A stretch of DNA of 64,000 nt from Sandaracinobacteroides saxicola (GTDB lineage: Bacteria > Pseudomonadota > Alphaproteobacteria > Sphingomonadales > Sphingomonadaceae). Each line of letters starts with the position of its first letter. Position 1 is the stretch's first letter. The notes beneath the pieces were generated by a model. The model saw only the letters and a program-made list of their open reading frames with translations. It did not search any database and was not told the origin of the DNA. This document shows, piece by piece, positions 25,902 through 35,102 of this stretch. The stretch spans positions 3,212,501-3,276,500 of the forward strand of contig NZ_CP059851.1 of assembly GCF_014117445.1 (NCBI RefSeq). The letters run 5' to 3'. Both the position numbers and the translations under genes were made by a program.

Positions 25902-28061
25902 ATGACCGACATCACCCCGCAGATCGTCGCCGAACATGGCCTTTCGCCCGACGAATATGAGCGCATCGTCGCCGCCATGGGGCGCACGCCGAACCTGCTG
26001 GAACTGGGCATCTTCTCGGTCATGTGGTCCGAACATTGCAGCTATAAATCCACGCGCCTGCATCTCGCCAAGCTGCCCACCAAAGCCCCCTGGGTGATCC
26101 AGGGGCCGGGGGAGAATGCCGGCGTGATCGACATCGGCGATGGTCTCGCCGCCATCTTCAAGATGGAGAGCCACAACCACCCCAGCTTCATCGAACCCTA
26201 TCAGGGCGCGGCGACCGGCGTGGGCGGTATCATGCGCGACGTGTTCACCATGGGCGCGCGGCCCGTCGCCAACCTGAACGCGCTGCGCTTCGGCGCGCCC
26301 GACCATCCGAAGACCCGCCACCTGCTGCGCGGCGTCGTCGCCGGCATCGGCGGCTATGGCAATTGCGTCGGCGTGCCGACCGTGGGCGGGGAGGTGAATT
26401 TCCACCCCAGCTACAACGGCAACATCCTGGTGAACGCCATGACCGTCGGCATCGCCCGCGCCGACCGCATCTTCTATTCGGCGGCCGCCGGCATCGGCAA
26501 TCCCGTGGTCTATGTCGGCAGCAAGACCGGGCGGGACGGCATCCATGGCGCCACCATGGCCAGCGCCGAGTTCGACGCTGACAGCGAGGAGAAGCGGCCG
26601 ACGGTACAGGTCGGCGACCCGTTCATGGAGAAATTGCTGATCGAGGCCTGTCTTGAGCTGATGGAGACCGACGCCATCGTCGCCATCCAGGACATGGGGG
26701 CGGCGGGGCTGACCAGCAGCAGTGTCGAGATGGCATCGAAGGGCGGCGTCGGCATCCACCTGAAGCTGGATGACGTGCCGCAGCGCGAGAGCGGGATGAC
26801 ACCCTATGAAATGATGCTGTCGGAATCGCAGGAACGCATGCTGATGATCCTGAAGCCCGGGCGGGAGGCGGAGGCGGAGGCGATCTTCCGCAAATGGGCG
26901 CTGGATTTCGCGGTGATCGGCAGCGTGACCAATACCGGCCGGCTGGTGCTGGAGCATGGCGGCGCGATCGTGGGCGACCTGCCGCTGGCACCCATCGGCG
27001 ACGAGGCACCGAAATATGACCGTCCCTGGGTGCCGACGCCGAAGCGGGCACCCCTGGGGCCGGTGGCGGAATCGGGCGACCTGCTGGCAGACCTCGCCAC
27101 GCTGATGGCCAGCCCGGACGTCGCCAGCCGGCGCTGGATCTGGGAACAATATGATTGCGAGGTCGGCGCGGACACGGTGCAGCGGCCCGGCGGCGATGCG
27201 GCGGTGGTGCGGGTGCACGGCACGGCCAAGGGCCTGGCGATGACCACCGATTGCACGCCGCGCTATGTCTTTGCCGATCCGGTGGAGGGCGGGAAGCAGG
27301 CGATCGCGGAAGCCTGGCGCAACCTGTGCGCGGTGGGGGCGAAGCCGCTGGCGGTGACCGACTGCATGAATTTTGCAGCACCCACGCGGCCGGAGGTGAT
27401 GGGGCAGTTCGTGGGTGCCATCGAGGGCATGGCGGCGGCCTGCGCCGCGCTCGACTTTCCGGTCGTGTCAGGGAATTGCAGCCTGTACAACGAGACCGAG
27501 GGGCGCGGCATCCTGCCGACCCCGGCGATCGGCGCGGTCGGCCTGCTCGACGACTGGAGCCACAGCGCCAGCATCGCGCTGAAGGCCGCGGGCGACGAGA
27601 TCTGGCTGCTGGGCGGCCTGCCCGGGCATCTCGGGCAGAGCCTGTGGCTGCGCGACGTGCGCGGCAGGGAGGACGGCCCGCCGCCGCCGGTCGACCTGGC
27701 GGCCGAACGCGCCGCCGGCGATGATGTCCGCGCCGCCATCGCGGCCGGGCTGGTCACCGCGGTGCACGACCTCAGCGACGGCGGCCTGCTGGTGGCGCTG
27801 GCGGAAATGGCGCTGGCCGGCGGATGCGGCGCGTCGCTCGACACGCCGCTCACCACGGCGCAGGCCTTTGGCGAGGACCAGGGCCGCTATCTGCTGACCC
27901 TTCCCGCCGGCACCCCGCCGCCACCGACCGGGCTGCCGCTGCGGCTGATCGGCACGGCGGGCGGCGATTCGATCGTCCTCGCCGATGGGACCAGCGTGCC
28001 GCTGGCCAGCCTTCGCGCCGCGCACGAAGGCTGGCTGCCGGCGCTCATGCAGGCTGTTTAG
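25902..28061 (+). CDS. purL: Phosphoribosylformylglycinamidine synthase subunit II
   Basis: 719 aa, the usual size of the small-type PurL that works with PurS and PurQ. Blocks: [32 protein letters not shown] and [11 protein letters not shown]. It converts FGAR to FGAM with ATP and glutamine-derived ammonia in purine synthesis. PurS/PurQ are not in the window. The ATG at 25902 matches the family start. The last 17 nt overlap the convergent peroxiredoxin gene. Confidence 0.97.
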   Translation: MTDITPQIVAEHGLSPDEYERIVAAMGRTPNLLELGIFSVMWSEHCSYKSTRLHLAKLPTKAPWVIQGPGENAGVIDIGDGLAAIFKMESHNHPSFIEPYQGAATGVGGIMRDVFTMGARPVANLNALRFGAPDHPKTRHLLRGVVAGIGGYGNCVGVPTVGGEVNFHPSYNGNILVNAMTVGIARADRIFYSAAAGIGNPVVYVGSKTGRDGIHGATMASAEFDADSEEKRPTVQVGDPFMEKLLIEACLELMETDAIVAIQDMGAAGLTSSSVEMASKGGVGIHLKLDDVPQRESGMTPYEMMLSESQERMLMILKPGREAEAEAIFRKWALDFAVIGSVTNTGRLVLEHGGAIVGDLPLAPIGDEAPKYDRPWVPTPKRAPLGPVAESGDLLADLATLMASPDVASRRWIWEQYDCEVGADTVQRPGGDAAVVRVHGTAKGLAMTTDCTPRYVFADPVEGGKQAIAEAWRNLCAVGAKPLAVTDCMNFAAPTRPEVMGQFVGAIEGMAAACAALDFPVVSGNCSLYNETEGRGILPTPAIGAVGLLDDWSHSASIALKAAGDEIWLLGGLPGHLGQSLWLRDVRGREDGPPPPVDLAAERAAGDDVRAAIAAGLVTAVHDLSDGGLLVALAEMALAGGCGASLDTPLTTAQAFGEDQGRYLLTLPAGTPPPPTGLPLRLIGTAGGDSIVLADGTSVPLASLRAAHEGWLPALMQAV

Positions 28062-28602
28062 CGTCGGCCTCCAGCCAGCGCAGGATGGTTTCCGGGTCGC
28101 TCACCTCATAGGGGTCGCCGCCCTCGCCCTCGTCGTTGCGGCCCGGCTCCTCGAAAAAGGCTTCGATGATGCCGTCGTTGACGACCATCGAATAGCGCCA
28201 GCTGCGCCAGCCGAAGCCGAGGTGGTCCTTGTTCACCAGCATCCCCAGCCCGCGGGTGAAATGCCCGCTGCCGTCGGGAATCAGCGCCACGCGCTTCAGC
28301 CCCAGTTTCAGGCCCCACTGGTACATCACGAAGGCGTCGTTGACGCTCAGGCAATAGACCTCGCTGACGCCGTGGCGCGCGAAGGCATCCATCGAGCGTT
28401 CATAGGCCGGGCATTGTTCGTTGCTGCACGTCGGCGTGAAGGCGCCGGGCAGGCCGAACAGCACCACGCGCTTGCCGGCGAAATAGTCGGCGCTGGTCAT
28501 GTCCTGCCAGCGAAAGGGGTTGTCGCCGCCGATGCTCGCGTCGCGCACCCGGGTGCGGAAGGTGACGTCGGGAACGCGCCGGCCGATCAGGGGATGGGTC
28601 AT
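28045..28602 (-). CDS. Peroxiredoxin, Prx5/redoxin type
   Basis: 185 aa. [13 protein letters not shown] places the peroxidatic Cys in the P-G-A-F-T-P-x-C motif of atypical Prx5-like enzymes; [11 protein letters not shown] and R-R-x-type [10 protein letters not shown] follow. It reduces peroxides using thiol donors (glutathione/glutaredoxin or thioredoxin). The ATG at 28602 fits the family start and is preferred to a longer frame beginning at 28671. Convergent with purL. Confidence 0.92.
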   Translation of the reverse strand: MTHPLIGRRVPDVTFRTRVRDASIGGDNPFRWQDMTSADYFAGKRVVLFGLPGAFTPTCSNEQCPAYERSMDAFARHGVSEVYCLSVNDAFVMYQWGLKLGLKRVALIPDGSGHFTRGLGMLVNKDHLGFGWRSWRYSMVVNDGIIEAFFEEPGRNDEGEGGDPYEVSDPETILRWLEADAKQPA

Positions 28603-28713
28603 GGGCTGCCTTTCAACGATGTTGATGCCCGCCGGATAGCGTCGCGCGTGTCCGGCGGGCAATCGATTCATCTGAATGACAGCCAGTGAGGCGGTCGATC
28701 AGCGCGCCATCCG

Positions 28714-29025
28714 CTATCGCCAGCGGTTGTGCCGCGCGAAACGGATGCTGCCGCTGGCGCCGCGCTGCTGGGCGCGGACGATGCGCGCGTCGCGGCGGGA
28801 ATAGAGCCCGTCAGACACCCGGCGGTCGATGGCGCGGTCGATGTGCGCCTGCTGGCGGTTGAGCAGGCGGGCCTCGCGCGGCGCGATCTGCCCTTGCGCC
28901 ACGCCGGCGTCGATGCGCCGGTCCTGGTTGGCCTGGCGCGCCTCCGCGCGGTCGAGCGCCGCCATGGGCCCGGCATGGGCGATACTGGCCAGCCCCAGCA
29001 GGGCGGCGGTGATGATGATACGCAT
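28714..29025 (-). CDS. Small exported Arg/Gln-rich protein, unknown function
   Basis: 103 aa. Signal peptide I-I-I-T-A-A-L-L-G-L-A-S-I-A-H-A. The mature part is alpha-helical and rich in Arg, Ala and Gln, with two similar segments (D-A-G-V-A-Q-G-Q-I-A-P-R-E-A-R-L-L and D-R-R-V-S-D-G-L-Y-S-R-R-D-A-R-I-V). The segment x-x-G-x-I-x-x-R-E-A-x-x-L recurs in small periplasmic proteins of many proteobacteria. Function unknown. Monocistronic between the peroxiredoxin and MAPEG genes. Confidence 0.72.
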   Translation of the reverse strand: MRIIITAALLGLASIAHAGPMAALDRAEARQANQDRRIDAGVAQGQIAPREARLLNRQQAHIDRAIDRRVSDGLYSRRDARIVRAQQRGASGSIRFARHNRWR

Positions 29026-29098
29026 CGCTTCACTCCCTCTGCCGCCGCGACCATCACGGCAGCAGAGGGATTACGACGCCGCCCGCCCGCGTCCCCCG

Positions 29099-29542
29099 TT
29101 ACAGGCTGGACAGCGCCGCGCGCACGATCATCACGCCCATCGCCAGCCAGGACAGGGCGAACAGCAGGAAACGCAGCGCCACCTTGTTGATCGTGGCCTG
29201 CACCAGCGAATGCAGCACCCGCAGGCCCAGATAGGCCCAGGCGCAGGCCGCATGCACCGGGTCGGCAAGGCCAAGCAGCACCACCGTCAGCGCGATGGCG
29301 TAGAACAGCGTCGGCGCCTCGAACAGGTGATTGTAATTGTCGGCGACCCGCCGCACCTCGCTGGGGATGCGATCGTGGTAGCTGCCGGGGTGCATGGCTT
29401 CCTGCGGGTCCAGCTTCGCCCGGCTGAACGCCGGCAGGCGGGTGGCATACATCCACAGGAACATCAGCAGGCTCAGCATCCCCATGCCGATCACGGCATG
29501 CAGGATGGACACGGCATGCGGGTTGGAAATGGTCTCGATCAT
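29099..29542 (-). CDS. MAPEG-family membrane protein
   Basis: 147 aa with four hydrophobic segments. R-R-V-A-D-N-Y-N-H-L-F-E-A-P-T-L-F-Y-A and A-Y-L-G-L-R-V-L-H-S-L-V-Q are characteristic of MAPEG proteins (membrane-associated eicosanoid and glutathione metabolism), which in bacteria are glutathione-transferase-like or of unknown substrate. AAGGGGAG precedes the ATG. It lies downstream of the 19-codon small ORF and its terminator on the same strand. Confidence 0.88.
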   Translation of the reverse strand: MIETISNPHAVSILHAVIGMGMLSLLMFLWMYATRLPAFSRAKLDPQEAMHPGSYHDRIPSEVRRVADNYNHLFEAPTLFYAIALTVVLLGLADPVHAACAWAYLGLRVLHSLVQATINKVALRFLLFALSWLAMGVMIVRAALSSL

Positions 29543-29603
29543 GCGAACTCCCCTTTTTGTCCCGTCACCATGCGAAAGCGCCGCCGCGGTCGCAACCTAT
29601 GCA

Positions 29604-29635
29604 AAAGGCCGCCGGGATTGCCCCCGGCGGCCTTT
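29604..29635 (-). terminator. Strong hairpin terminator downstream of the 19-codon small ORF
   Basis: A perfect 13-bp inverted repeat: AAAGGCCGCCGGG at 29604-29616 and its complement at 29623-29635, six-base loop between. On the minus strand the stem runs into TTTTGC. It begins 28 nt after the small-ORF stop and lies before the MAPEG gene, so it either ends the small-ORF transcript or acts as an attenuator for MAPEG. Confidence 0.8.
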
Positions 29636-29663
29636 CCATCGTTCGGCCTTTCGGCTGCGCGAA

Positions 29664-29723
29664 TCAGCCGAGGGTGACCCCAGCCGCGATCCGCATGACC
29701 TGCGGCTTCGAGCGATGAGACAT
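29664..29723 (-). CDS. 19-residue small ORF with a strong ribosome-binding site
   Basis: Translation: M-S-H-R-S-K-P-Q-V-M, then R-I-A-A-G-V-T-L-G. Its ATG at 29723 is preceded by AAAGGAGG (complement of 29731-29738), a near-perfect Shine-Dalgarno at ideal spacing, and it is followed by the 13-bp-stem terminator at 29604-29635. Together these look like a short independent transcription unit or a leader peptide. The peptide is basic in its first half and small and hydrophobic in its second half. I recognise no family. Coding status is inferred only from the start signal and layout. Confidence 0.5.
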   Translation of the reverse strand: MSHRSKPQVMRIAAGVTLG

Positions 29724-29781
29724 GGGACCACCTCCTTTCGATTGTTGACGGATGCCCTCAACATGGGCTGGAACGCGGGCC

Positions 29782-30429
29782 ATGACAAGTCCCTCCCTCC
29801 TGGAGCTGCGGATCGGCCGCGCTGTCCGCTTCGGCAAGACCGTCACCGCCTATGGCAAGCAGCCGGTCCAGGGGCCGCTGGCCGCGCATCAGCTGGGGCT
29901 GGTGGGCGATCAACAGGCCAACCAGCGCGTGCATGGCGGCCCGGAAAAGGCGATCTATGCCTATGCCGCCAGCAATTACCCGCACTGGGTGGCGGAGCAT
30001 CCGCGGCATGCCGACCGCCTGGTGCCCGGCGGCTTCGGCGAGAATCTGCTGGTGGCGGGCCTGGACGAAACGACCGTCCACATCGGCGACCGGTGGCGCA
30101 TCGGCAGCGTGGTGCTGGAGGTCTGCCAGCCGCGCCAGCCCTGCAACACGCTGGCGCGCTGGTATGGCGACCCCGCCATGGTGAAGGCGATGATCGAGAA
30201 CGGCCGCAGCGGCTGGTACAACCGCGTCGCTGAACCGGGCCAGCTGGCCGCCGGCGACGTGCTGACATGGGAGGAACGCCTGCCCGGCGCCTGGAGCATC
30301 GCCCAGGTGCTGCGCGTCAGCTACGCCGATCCGCCTGACAGCGCGGCGCTGGAGGCGCTCGCCGCCCACCCCCGCCTCGCCAAAAGCTGGGCGACCTGGG
30401 CGGCCCGGCTGGCGAAGGCGGCGCGCTGA
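29782..30429 (+). CDS. MOSC-domain protein, YiiM-like
   Basis: 215 aa. G-L-V-G-D-Q-Q-A-N-Q-R-V-H-G-G-P-E-K-A-I-Y opens the MOSC core; P-G-G-F-G-E-N-L-L-V and V-C-Q-P-R-Q-P-C-N-T-L, with the conserved Cys, follow, and a C-terminal 3-alpha extension is present as in YiiM. MOSC proteins bind a molybdenum cofactor; YiiM reduces N-hydroxylated compounds. No transmembrane segment. Divergent from the small ORF. Confidence 0.88.
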   Translation: MTSPSLLELRIGRAVRFGKTVTAYGKQPVQGPLAAHQLGLVGDQQANQRVHGGPEKAIYAYAASNYPHWVAEHPRHADRLVPGGFGENLLVAGLDETTVHIGDRWRIGSVVLEVCQPRQPCNTLARWYGDPAMVKAMIENGRSGWYNRVAEPGQLAAGDVLTWEERLPGAWSIAQVLRVSYADPPDSAALEALAAHPRLAKSWATWAARLAKAAR

Positions 30430-30435
30430 CGCCGG

Positions 30436-31950
30436 TCAGCTGGCGAGCACCGCCATGTTCGGGCCACCCTTGCCGGCCGTCACCGTCACCGGCGCGCCGA
30501 TCAGGTCGGCATCGACCATCGCGCCGCAGCCGTCATGCACCTGCGCCAGAAACCGCGCGCCGTCGCCCGCCTGCCGGCCGATGACGATGGCAAAGGCCGG
30601 CCGGCCGCGGTCGTGGATCACGGTGAAGGCCTCAATCCGGCCCTCGCCGGCGGGCGCTTCCTCCAGGCGGGGGGAGGCCATCGCATCCACCTCGGCCTGA
30701 TAGCCGGCCGGGTCGGCGCGTTCGAACGCGCGCGGCGTGGTGTTCCACACACCGAAACTGTGCTTGGTCAGATAGCCGCCGTTGGCGAACACGAAGCCGT
30801 GGCTGCCGGGGTTGGCACGGCAGCGCGCCGCGACCTCGGCGATGCCGTGCATGGAATAATTGTTGCCCGGCCCGCCGAAGTAACACAGCCCGCCGGTCAA
30901 GGTCAGGCCGCGCGGATCGTCATGCGCGATGCCGATACTGTCGGCGGCGATCTGCACCGCGCTGGAAAAGCAACTGTAGAGGTCCATGTGCGCGATGTCG
31001 TCCGCGCGGATTTCCGCCGCCGCCAGGGCGTGCGCCGCGCCGATGCGCACCGCCGGCGAGCTGTGGTAATCGACCCGCTCGCTGACCAGGATCTTCTCCT
31101 GCGTGTCGGCGCAGCCATGCAGATGGACCCGCTTGCCCGCCGGCACCCCCAGCCGGTCGGCGGCGGCGGTGGACATCAGCAGCAGCGCTGCCGCCTGATC
31201 CACGAACATGTTCGAATTCAGATATTTGGTGTAGGGATAACCGATATAGCGATTGTCGTCGGTCGGCGTGATGATCTCCGCCGCGCTGCGTTCCACCGGC
31301 AACTGCGCGAACGGGTTCGCCGCCGCCACGCGCGTGAAGCGCGCCATCAATTCGCCGATGTGCGCCCGCTGCGCCACCATGCTGCGGCCATAGTGCGCCG
31401 CCAGCGCCGTTTCGAACAGCGGATAGACATTCACCGGCAGCGCGATCCCATGCAGCAGCTCGTGGCGGGAGATCATCTGGATTTCCTTGCCCAGCGTCTC
31501 CGGTTCGCCCGCATCCTCGCGCCAGTCCAGTTTCAGCCCGGCCTTCTGCGCCCTCGCTTGGGTGCGGATCGGCTCGCAGCCGGCCAGCAGGACAACATCA
31601 TGCTCGCCGTTCGCGATCTGTTGCGCGAACAGGTTGGCCAGCATCTGCGGCGTGTTACCCCCCACTGGCCCATAGAGGCAGCGGCGCGGGCTGGCACCGA
31701 TACGGTTGGCGATGGACCGCGGATAATTGGACGACCCCCCGAACGGCCCCGCGAACGCCGCGGCGCTGTCCGCGAACAGCTTCACCACCGCGATGGCATC
31801 GATCGCCGCCGCGACATCATGCCCGCCGCAATCGGCGATCGCCCGCCTCGCCACCGCCGCCAGCATGTCCTGCGGGCTCAGCATGGCATCGCCGCGGTCG
31901 ACATATTGGCCGATGCCGACCAGCACGGGGGTCATCGAGGGAAGGGTCAT
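30436..31950 (-). CDS. Thiolase-superfamily (SCP-x/acetyl-CoA acetyltransferase-like) protein with extra C-terminal domain
   Basis: 504 aa. The thiolase fold is seen in V-L-V-G-I-G-Q-Y-V-D-R, G-E-H-D-V-V-L-L-A-G-C-E, D-D-I-A-H-M-D-L-Y-S-C-F and N-G-G-Y-L-T-K-H-S-F-G-V-W, with a C-terminal beta-rich domain of about 90 residues found in SCP-x-like members. Where classical thiolases have the nucleophilic Cys (C-x-S-G) this protein reads G-G-N-T-P-Q (97-102), so thiolysis by the usual mechanism is doubtful. It ends 6 nt from the convergent MOSC gene. Confidence 0.85.
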   Translation of the reverse strand: MTLPSMTPVLVGIGQYVDRGDAMLSPQDMLAAVARRAIADCGGHDVAAAIDAIAVVKLFADSAAAFAGPFGGSSNYPRSIANRIGASPRRCLYGPVGGNTPQMLANLFAQQIANGEHDVVLLAGCEPIRTQARAQKAGLKLDWREDAGEPETLGKEIQMISRHELLHGIALPVNVYPLFETALAAHYGRSMVAQRAHIGELMARFTRVAAANPFAQLPVERSAAEIITPTDDNRYIGYPYTKYLNSNMFVDQAAALLLMSTAAADRLGVPAGKRVHLHGCADTQEKILVSERVDYHSSPAVRIGAAHALAAAEIRADDIAHMDLYSCFSSAVQIAADSIGIAHDDPRGLTLTGGLCYFGGPGNNYSMHGIAEVAARCRANPGSHGFVFANGGYLTKHSFGVWNTTPRAFERADPAGYQAEVDAMASPRLEEAPAGEGRIEAFTVIHDRGRPAFAIVIGRQAGDGARFLAQVHDGCGAMVDADLIGAPVTVTAGKGGPNMAVLAS

Positions 31951-32029
31951 GCGATTGTCCTGCTGTTGCTGGCGCAGGTCGCTACTATGACGGCCGCTGC
32001 CGCGGCATACCCCAAAAGAAGAGGAAAAA

Positions 32030-32105
32030 TGGTGCCCAGGGACGGGATCGAACCGCCGACACTGCGATTTTCAATCGCATGCTCTACCAACTGAGCTACC
32101 TAGGC
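32030..32105 (-). tRNA. tRNA-Phe (GAA)
   Basis: 76 nt including an encoded CCA (32030-32032). Acceptor stem GCCTAGG/CCTGGGC has 7 pairs including one G-T. D arm GCTC, then GAGC, anticodon stem TGCGA/TCGCA with loop TTGAAAA (anticodon GAA), and T loop TTCGATC are all present. A run ATTTTT directly after the CCA may help end transcription. It lies 36 nt downstream of yacG on the same strand and may be processed from that operon's transcript. Confidence 0.97.
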
Positions 32106-32141
32106 ACGGGATGCGCGCTATAAGCGCGGGCGCGGAGCGGG

Positions 32142-32300
32142 TCAACCGTCGCCGTCGTCCTCCGGCTTCAGCGGCACGCGATAATCCTCGTCCAGCCAGC
32201 GGATCAGGTCACGGTCCCGGCAGGCGGCCGAACAAAAGGGCGCGTGCGCGGCGACGATCGCCTTGCCGCAGATCGGGCATCGCTCAGACCGCTTCGACAT
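32142..32300 (-). CDS. yacG: DNA gyrase inhibitor YacG, zinc-binding
   Basis: 52 aa. C-P-I-C-G-K and F-C-S-A-A-C-R give the C-x2-C and C-x3-C zinc ligands of YacG; the tail D-L-I-R-W-L-D-E-D-Y-R-V-P is typical. In E. coli the protein binds GyrB and blocks gyrase. The start overlaps the upstream RNase E/G-like gene by 17 nt, the conserved alphaproteobacterial arrangement. Too short to be found by length-based screens. Confidence 0.9.
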   Translation of the reverse strand: MSKRSERCPICGKAIVAAHAPFCSAACRDRDLIRWLDEDYRVPLKPEDDGDG

Positions 32301-33216
32301 GGCCACCCCCTACCCCCGCCCGGGCGGTGACCGCAACAGGCCGGCCTGTTGTGGCCGACAGCGCGGCCGGCAGCGCCGGCTGACCCTCCAGCCAGCGCGC
32401 GGAGTCGGGTTCCAGCACCAGCCGCATCGGGCCGTGGCCGCTGTCGCGCGCGGCCGCCTCCAGCAGCGCAAGGGCACGCGATTCCGCCCGCTGATACCAG
32501 GCGCGCTCGATGATCGACGGGCCCTGTCGCGGCAGGATGACCTGCATCAGGCCATAGCCATTGATGGCCGTGCGTTCGTGCGGCGGCGCCATGGCGGCAT
32601 CGAAGGCTTCACCCACCGCCGTTCGCGCCGCCTTGTCGGGCAGCGACGGCAGGTCCAGCACGACGCTGCCGCCGACGCCATAGAGCCGCAGCGCCGCCGC
32701 CAGCGCCCGCACCGCCGCCATCGCCAGAACCAGCGGCGGCGCGTCGCCATCGACATCGACCGCCAGATGCGCCGGCGTCGGCGTCAGCAGCAGCACCCCG
32801 CCGGGAAAGGCCAGCCGGCCGAGTTCGGCGGCGGTCCAGGCGTCATCCCACTGTTCCGCCAGCCAATCCGGCCATTGGTCACGCGCCAGGATGGCCGGGG
32901 CTGCCCGCAAAAGCCCTTCGCCGGGCATGTCGGGCGCCGGGCGGGCGCGCGCCGGTTTCAGGCGGCCGCGTTCGGGAATCGCGGCGCGCGTCACCTCGAT
33001 CACCAGCCGCGCGCCCTGGGTCAGCCCGGCGGGCCAGGGCGCGACCGCCAGCACTTCGTCGCCGATGCTTGCCCGACCCGGCGCGTCGACCCGCGCGGCC
33101 CAGACCTCGCCAGGCTGCACACCATCGCCTGCGCGGCGCACTGTCATCGCGGTCAGCCGCCGTTCGTGAACCTCGGCCAGCCGGACGTCGCCGATGCCCT
33201 CACGCCGGAAGAACAT
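32284..33216 (-). CDS. Ribonuclease E/G-family-like protein
   Basis: 310 aa, shorter than RNase G (about 490) and RNase E. V-L-D-L-P-S-L-P-D-K-A-A-R is the recognisable RNase E/G-like catalytic-region remnant (the D of the metal site is retained), and N-G-Y-G-L-M-Q-V follows. I could not see a clear S1 domain. This short form is typical of alphaproteobacterial maf-linked genes. Overlaps of 17 nt with maf upstream and yacG downstream indicate coupled translation. Activity is uncertain. Confidence 0.75.
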   Translation of the reverse strand: MFFRREGIGDVRLAEVHERRLTAMTVRRAGDGVQPGEVWAARVDAPGRASIGDEVLAVAPWPAGLTQGARLVIEVTRAAIPERGRLKPARARPAPDMPGEGLLRAAPAILARDQWPDWLAEQWDDAWTAAELGRLAFPGGVLLLTPTPAHLAVDVDGDAPPLVLAMAAVRALAAALRLYGVGGSVVLDLPSLPDKAARTAVGEAFDAAMAPPHERTAINGYGLMQVILPRQGPSIIERAWYQRAESRALALLEAAARDSGHGPMRLVLEPDSARWLEGQPALPAALSATTGRPVAVTARAGVGGGHVEAV

Positions 33217-33775
33217 GCGCCGTCACCAGCATGGCGCGCGTCTCGAACAGCGGCAGGCCCATCACGCCCGAGAAACTGCCCGACAGGAAACGCACATGCG
33301 CCTCGAACGCACCCTGGATGGCATAGCCGCCGGCCTTGCCGCGCCATTGCCCGCCGTCGACGTAGCGCTCGATCATCGCCGGGGTCAGCGGCGCCACCGC
33401 GACGGTCGTGCTGCTCAGCCGGTGCCGCGCGATGCCGGCCGCGTCGATCACGGTGACCGCCGTCAACACCTCGTGGCGGCGGCCCGACAGCAGCCCCAGG
33501 CAGGCACGGGCGGTGGCTTCATCGTCGGCCTTTGGCAGGATGCGGCGCCCGGCGGCGACCAGCGTGTCGGCGGCGAGCACCACCTTGCCGGGGTGACGCG
33601 CGGCGACCGCGGCCGCCTTCTCCGCGGCAAGCCGCGCCACATGGGGCCGCGGCACTTCCGCCTTGCGCGGCGTCTCGTCGATGTCGGCGGGGTCGATCGC
33701 CGCCGGCGTCACGCCCAGCCGGGCGAGCAGTTCGACCCGGCGCGGGCTCGCCGATGCCAGGACCAGCGGGGTCAA
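33200..33775 (-). CDS. maf: Maf-type nucleoside triphosphate pyrophosphatase
   Basis: 191 aa. L-V-L-A-S-A-S-P-R-R-V-E-L-L opens the Maf fold; V-L-A-A-D-T-L-V, then Y-V-D-G-G-Q-W-R-G-K-A-G-G-Y-A-I-Q-G are diagnostic. Maf enzymes hydrolyse non-canonical or specific NTPs and were first linked to septum formation. The start is uncertain: a TTG at 33775 overlaps the DUF2332 stop (TTGA), with another TTG at 33781 and an ATG at 33841. I chose the stop-coupled one, which fits the family N-terminus. Confidence 0.9.
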   Translation of the reverse strand: MTPLVLASASPRRVELLARLGVTPAAIDPADIDETPRKAEVPRPHVARLAAEKAAAVAARHPGKVVLAADTLVAAGRRILPKADDEATARACLGLLSGRRHEVLTAVTVIDAAGIARHRLSSTTVAVAPLTPAMIERYVDGGQWRGKAGGYAIQGAFEAHVRFLSGSFSGVMGLPLFETRAMLVTAHVLPA

Positions 33776-34824
33776 TGCCAATGCACCATGGCGCCATGCG
33801 GGTGCACCGTGGCGAGCAGCCGCTCCCGTCCATCGGGCCACAGCGTCAGGCGAAGGGTCGGCGGTTGGCCCGCGGCCACCGCGTCGGGGTCCACCGCATC
33901 GAACTCGAACCGTAGCCAGGCGAGCGGCGCCTGCGCGCTGGCGCGCGCGCCCATTGCGGCCATGTGCGCCGCGATCCGCGCCTGCACGTTTTTGGGGAAA
34001 TATTGGAAGGCGATGGAGTGGAATACCACGGTCGCGGCACCGGCCTCAGGGGCCACCTTCGCCTCCACGAAATCAGCGGCATCGCCACGCGTCAGCGGCG
34101 GCGGGTCGGCGCGCGCGGCGGCGATCGCCGCCTCCATGCGCGCCAGCCGCTCCCGCTGGTCGGGCCAGACATAGGCAAGCATGCGCCGGGCATCGTCCGC
34201 GCTGCCCACGTCGAGGGGGTTGAGGTCGACGCCGGCGCGGGCAACCACGCGCACCGTCGCCCCGGGCGGATCGGCGCCCTGCCATACCGGCGCGAGCAGC
34301 AGCGGCGCGTCGGCGGGGCCGGTCTCCAGCGTGCCAAGGCGATAGCGATAATGATCGAGCCGCAGGTTCAGCCCGGCGCTGGCGCCCAGCTCGAACAGCC
34401 GCAGCGGCAGGCCGGTCTCGGCGGCCACCACCATCATGCCGGGCATCAGCACGCCCGAGCGGGCGACCTCGTTGGTCTGCGGCGCGCTGTCCAGCCAGGG
34501 CAGCAGCGCGGGATCGGCGAGCACCGGTTCCAACGCCGCCCACAGCGCCTGCGGATCAGGCAGCGGCGCCGGGGGATAGAGCGCGGCCAGCATCGGTGCC
34601 CGGCCCTGCCGCACCTGCGCGTGCAGGGCGCCGGTCAGGCGCAGCACGGTGGCGTCGGCGGCGTGATTGTTCGGCAAGGGGTCCAGTCGCAACGCCATGG
34701 CGCCCGCCGGGTCGAGCCGGTCGGCGATCAGGCGGCACAGCAGCGCGGTGAAAGGCGATCCCAGCGCGTCGCACCATCCCGCCTGGGTGCGGGCATGGGT
34801 TCGGAACGCGCTGTCCGCCGTCAT
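33772..34824 (-). CDS. DUF2332 family protein
   Basis: 350 aa. [12 protein letters not shown] near the start, [13 protein letters not shown] and [17 protein letters not shown] are the DUF2332 hallmark; [11 protein letters not shown] follows. The E-L-G-A-S-A-G-L-N block resembles a SAM-binding glycine loop, so a methyltransferase-like fold is possible but unproven. ATGA overlap with infA and TTGA overlap with maf place it inside the infA-maf operon. Confidence 0.85.
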   Translation of the reverse strand: MTADSAFRTHARTQAGWCDALGSPFTALLCRLIADRLDPAGAMALRLDPLPNNHAADATVLRLTGALHAQVRQGRAPMLAALYPPAPLPDPQALWAALEPVLADPALLPWLDSAPQTNEVARSGVLMPGMMVVAAETGLPLRLFELGASAGLNLRLDHYRYRLGTLETGPADAPLLLAPVWQGADPPGATVRVVARAGVDLNPLDVGSADDARRMLAYVWPDQRERLARMEAAIAAARADPPPLTRGDAADFVEAKVAPEAGAATVVFHSIAFQYFPKNVQARIAAHMAAMGARASAQAPLAWLRFEFDAVDPDAVAAGQPPTLRLTLWPDGRERLLATVHPHGAMVHWH

Positions 34825-35039
34825 TTGAACCGGTAGGTGATCCGGCCCTTGGTCAGGTCATAGGGGGTCAGTTCGACCAGCACCTCGTCGCCGGTCAGCA
34901 CGCGGATGCGGTTCTTGCGCATCTTACCGGCGGTATGGCCCAGGATCTCGTGGTCATTCTCCAGCCGGACACGGAACATGGCATTGGGCAGCAATTCCAC
35001 CACCTGCCCGCGCATCTCCAGCAACTCTTCTTTCGCCAT
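34821..35039 (-). CDS. infA: Translation initiation factor IF-1
   Basis: 72 aa, exact family length. [11 protein letters not shown], then [21 protein letters not shown] and [11 protein letters not shown] cover the whole OB fold. It occupies the ribosomal A site during initiation. First gene of the infA-DUF2332-maf-RNase-yacG operon; AAAGAGCTT-type sequence precedes the ATG. Confidence 0.97.
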   Translation of the reverse strand: MAKEELLEMRGQVVELLPNAMFRVRLENDHEILGHTAGKMRKNRIRVLTGDEVLVELTPYDLTKGRITYRFK

Positions 35040-35102
35040 GAAGCTCTTTCAAAGGATTTCGTGGCCGTGCCCTAGCCGTGAAAGGGGGTTTTTGTCCAGC
35101 GG

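Noticed and set aside
24612-27218. Long minus-strand frame opposite the Y-family polymerase and purL
   Set aside because: It spans two unrelated well-supported genes and the LexA box, has no ribosome-binding site and gives a His/Arg-rich low-complexity product.
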